Assembly (NCBI GenBank): GCA_012511135.1 | Contig: JAAZGQ010000037.1 | Location: 1 to 6,520, forward strand | DNA: 6,520 bases | Source: Bacteroidales bacterium | Lineage (GTDB): Bacteria; Bacteroidota; Bacteroidia; Bacteroidales; UBA1402 | Direction: 5' to 3' | Part shown: in pieces, positions 6,464 through 6,520 of the stretch | How positions within the stretch are numbered: the first letter of the stretch is position 1 | Layout of the letters: every line of letters begins with the position of its first letter | The notes under the pieces: model-generated | The model's database searches: none | Seen by the model: the letters and a program-made list of their open reading frames with translations, nothing else | Told to the model about the DNA's origin: nothing | Made by a program: the position numbers and the translations under genes

Positions 6464-6520
6464 GTCTTTATGAAATAGGACAATTAATCGCAAATTTATA
6501 TAAAAGTTACAAAGGTACTC
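6464..6520. other. AT-rich upstream region of the CotH gene, to the window edge
   Basis: These 57 bases hold no supported gene. The stretch is AT-rich, contains the -7 box described separately, and has no clear Shine-Dalgarno sequence ahead of either candidate ATG (6463 or 6454), which is usual in Bacteroidota. The neighbouring gene beyond 6520 and any upstream operator lie outside the window. Confidence 0.6.
6491..6498 (-). promoter_or_regulatory. Bacteroidota-type -7 promoter element for the CotH gene
   Basis: On the minus strand the bases read TAAATTTG, an exact match to the TAnnTTTG -7 box used by the Bacteroidota primary sigma factor. It lies 27 bp before the preferred start, giving an expected 5' leader of roughly 20-30 nt. 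The -33 TTG partner, usually 17-23 bp further upstream, is not visible: spacers of 17-19 bp are excluded by the sequence, and longer ones run off the window. A TTTG only 11 bp upstream is too close. The box overlaps the TTG codon at 6493, which argues against that codon being the real start. Confidence 0.5.

Noticed and set aside
6491..6512. TTTG at about 6510-6513 on the minus strand as the -33 partner of the -7 box
   Set aside because: The spacer is only 11 bp, well below the 17-23 bp known for Bacteroidota promoters.
1..6520. Search for tRNA, rRNA, CRISPR, IS ends, riboswitches and phage genes
   Set aside because: Almost all of the window is coding by four coherent genes. The intergenic gaps are 12, 10 and 3 bp plus a short right-end stretch, and no repeats or folds typical of those elements were seen.

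Overview
The window reads as a Bacteroidota chromosome fragment with moderate GC content. The evidence is a C-terminal type IX secretion (T9SS) sorting domain on the largest protein, DUF2490 and DUF4956 families typical of the phylum, starts without clear Shine-Dalgarno sites, and a TAnnTTTG-type -7 promoter element. The species cannot be named from the sequence. Nothing points to a phage, plasmid, IS element, CRISPR array or RNA gene.

Layout: the plus strand carries three tightly spaced genes that look like the end of one operon. (1) The 3' part of a DUF4956 inner-membrane protein (1-459) is cut by the left edge. (2) A DUF2490 family outer-membrane or beta-barrel-like protein with a signal peptide (472-1146) follows. 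(3) A probable lipoprotein with a Cthe_2159-like right-handed parallel beta-helix (1157-3067) comes last. The gaps are 12 and 10 bp. Converging on them from the minus strand is a very large CotH-kinase-family surface protein (3071-6463). It has lamin-tail domains at both ends, a chitobiase C-terminal-like domain, the CotH kinase-like core, a galactose-binding-like sandwich and a T9SS tail. The convergent stop codons are only 3 bp apart, and each gene's 3' end contains a perfect inverted repeat that could act as terminator for the opposite transcription unit.

Interpretation: DUF4956, the Cthe_2159-like carbohydrate-binding family and CotH kinases are, to my knowledge, often found next to each other in bacteria together with a VTC-type polyphosphate polymerase domain protein. 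That gene would be expected just left of position 1 but is not visible. All four products are predicted to sit in the envelope: inner membrane, outer membrane, lipid-anchored, and cell-surface or secreted through T9SS. A coherent inference is a surface module that binds polysaccharide and phosphorylates or otherwise modifies surface protein or glycan, linked to an inner-membrane phosphate or polyphosphate component. The combined function is unproven. It is the most interesting aspect of the window.
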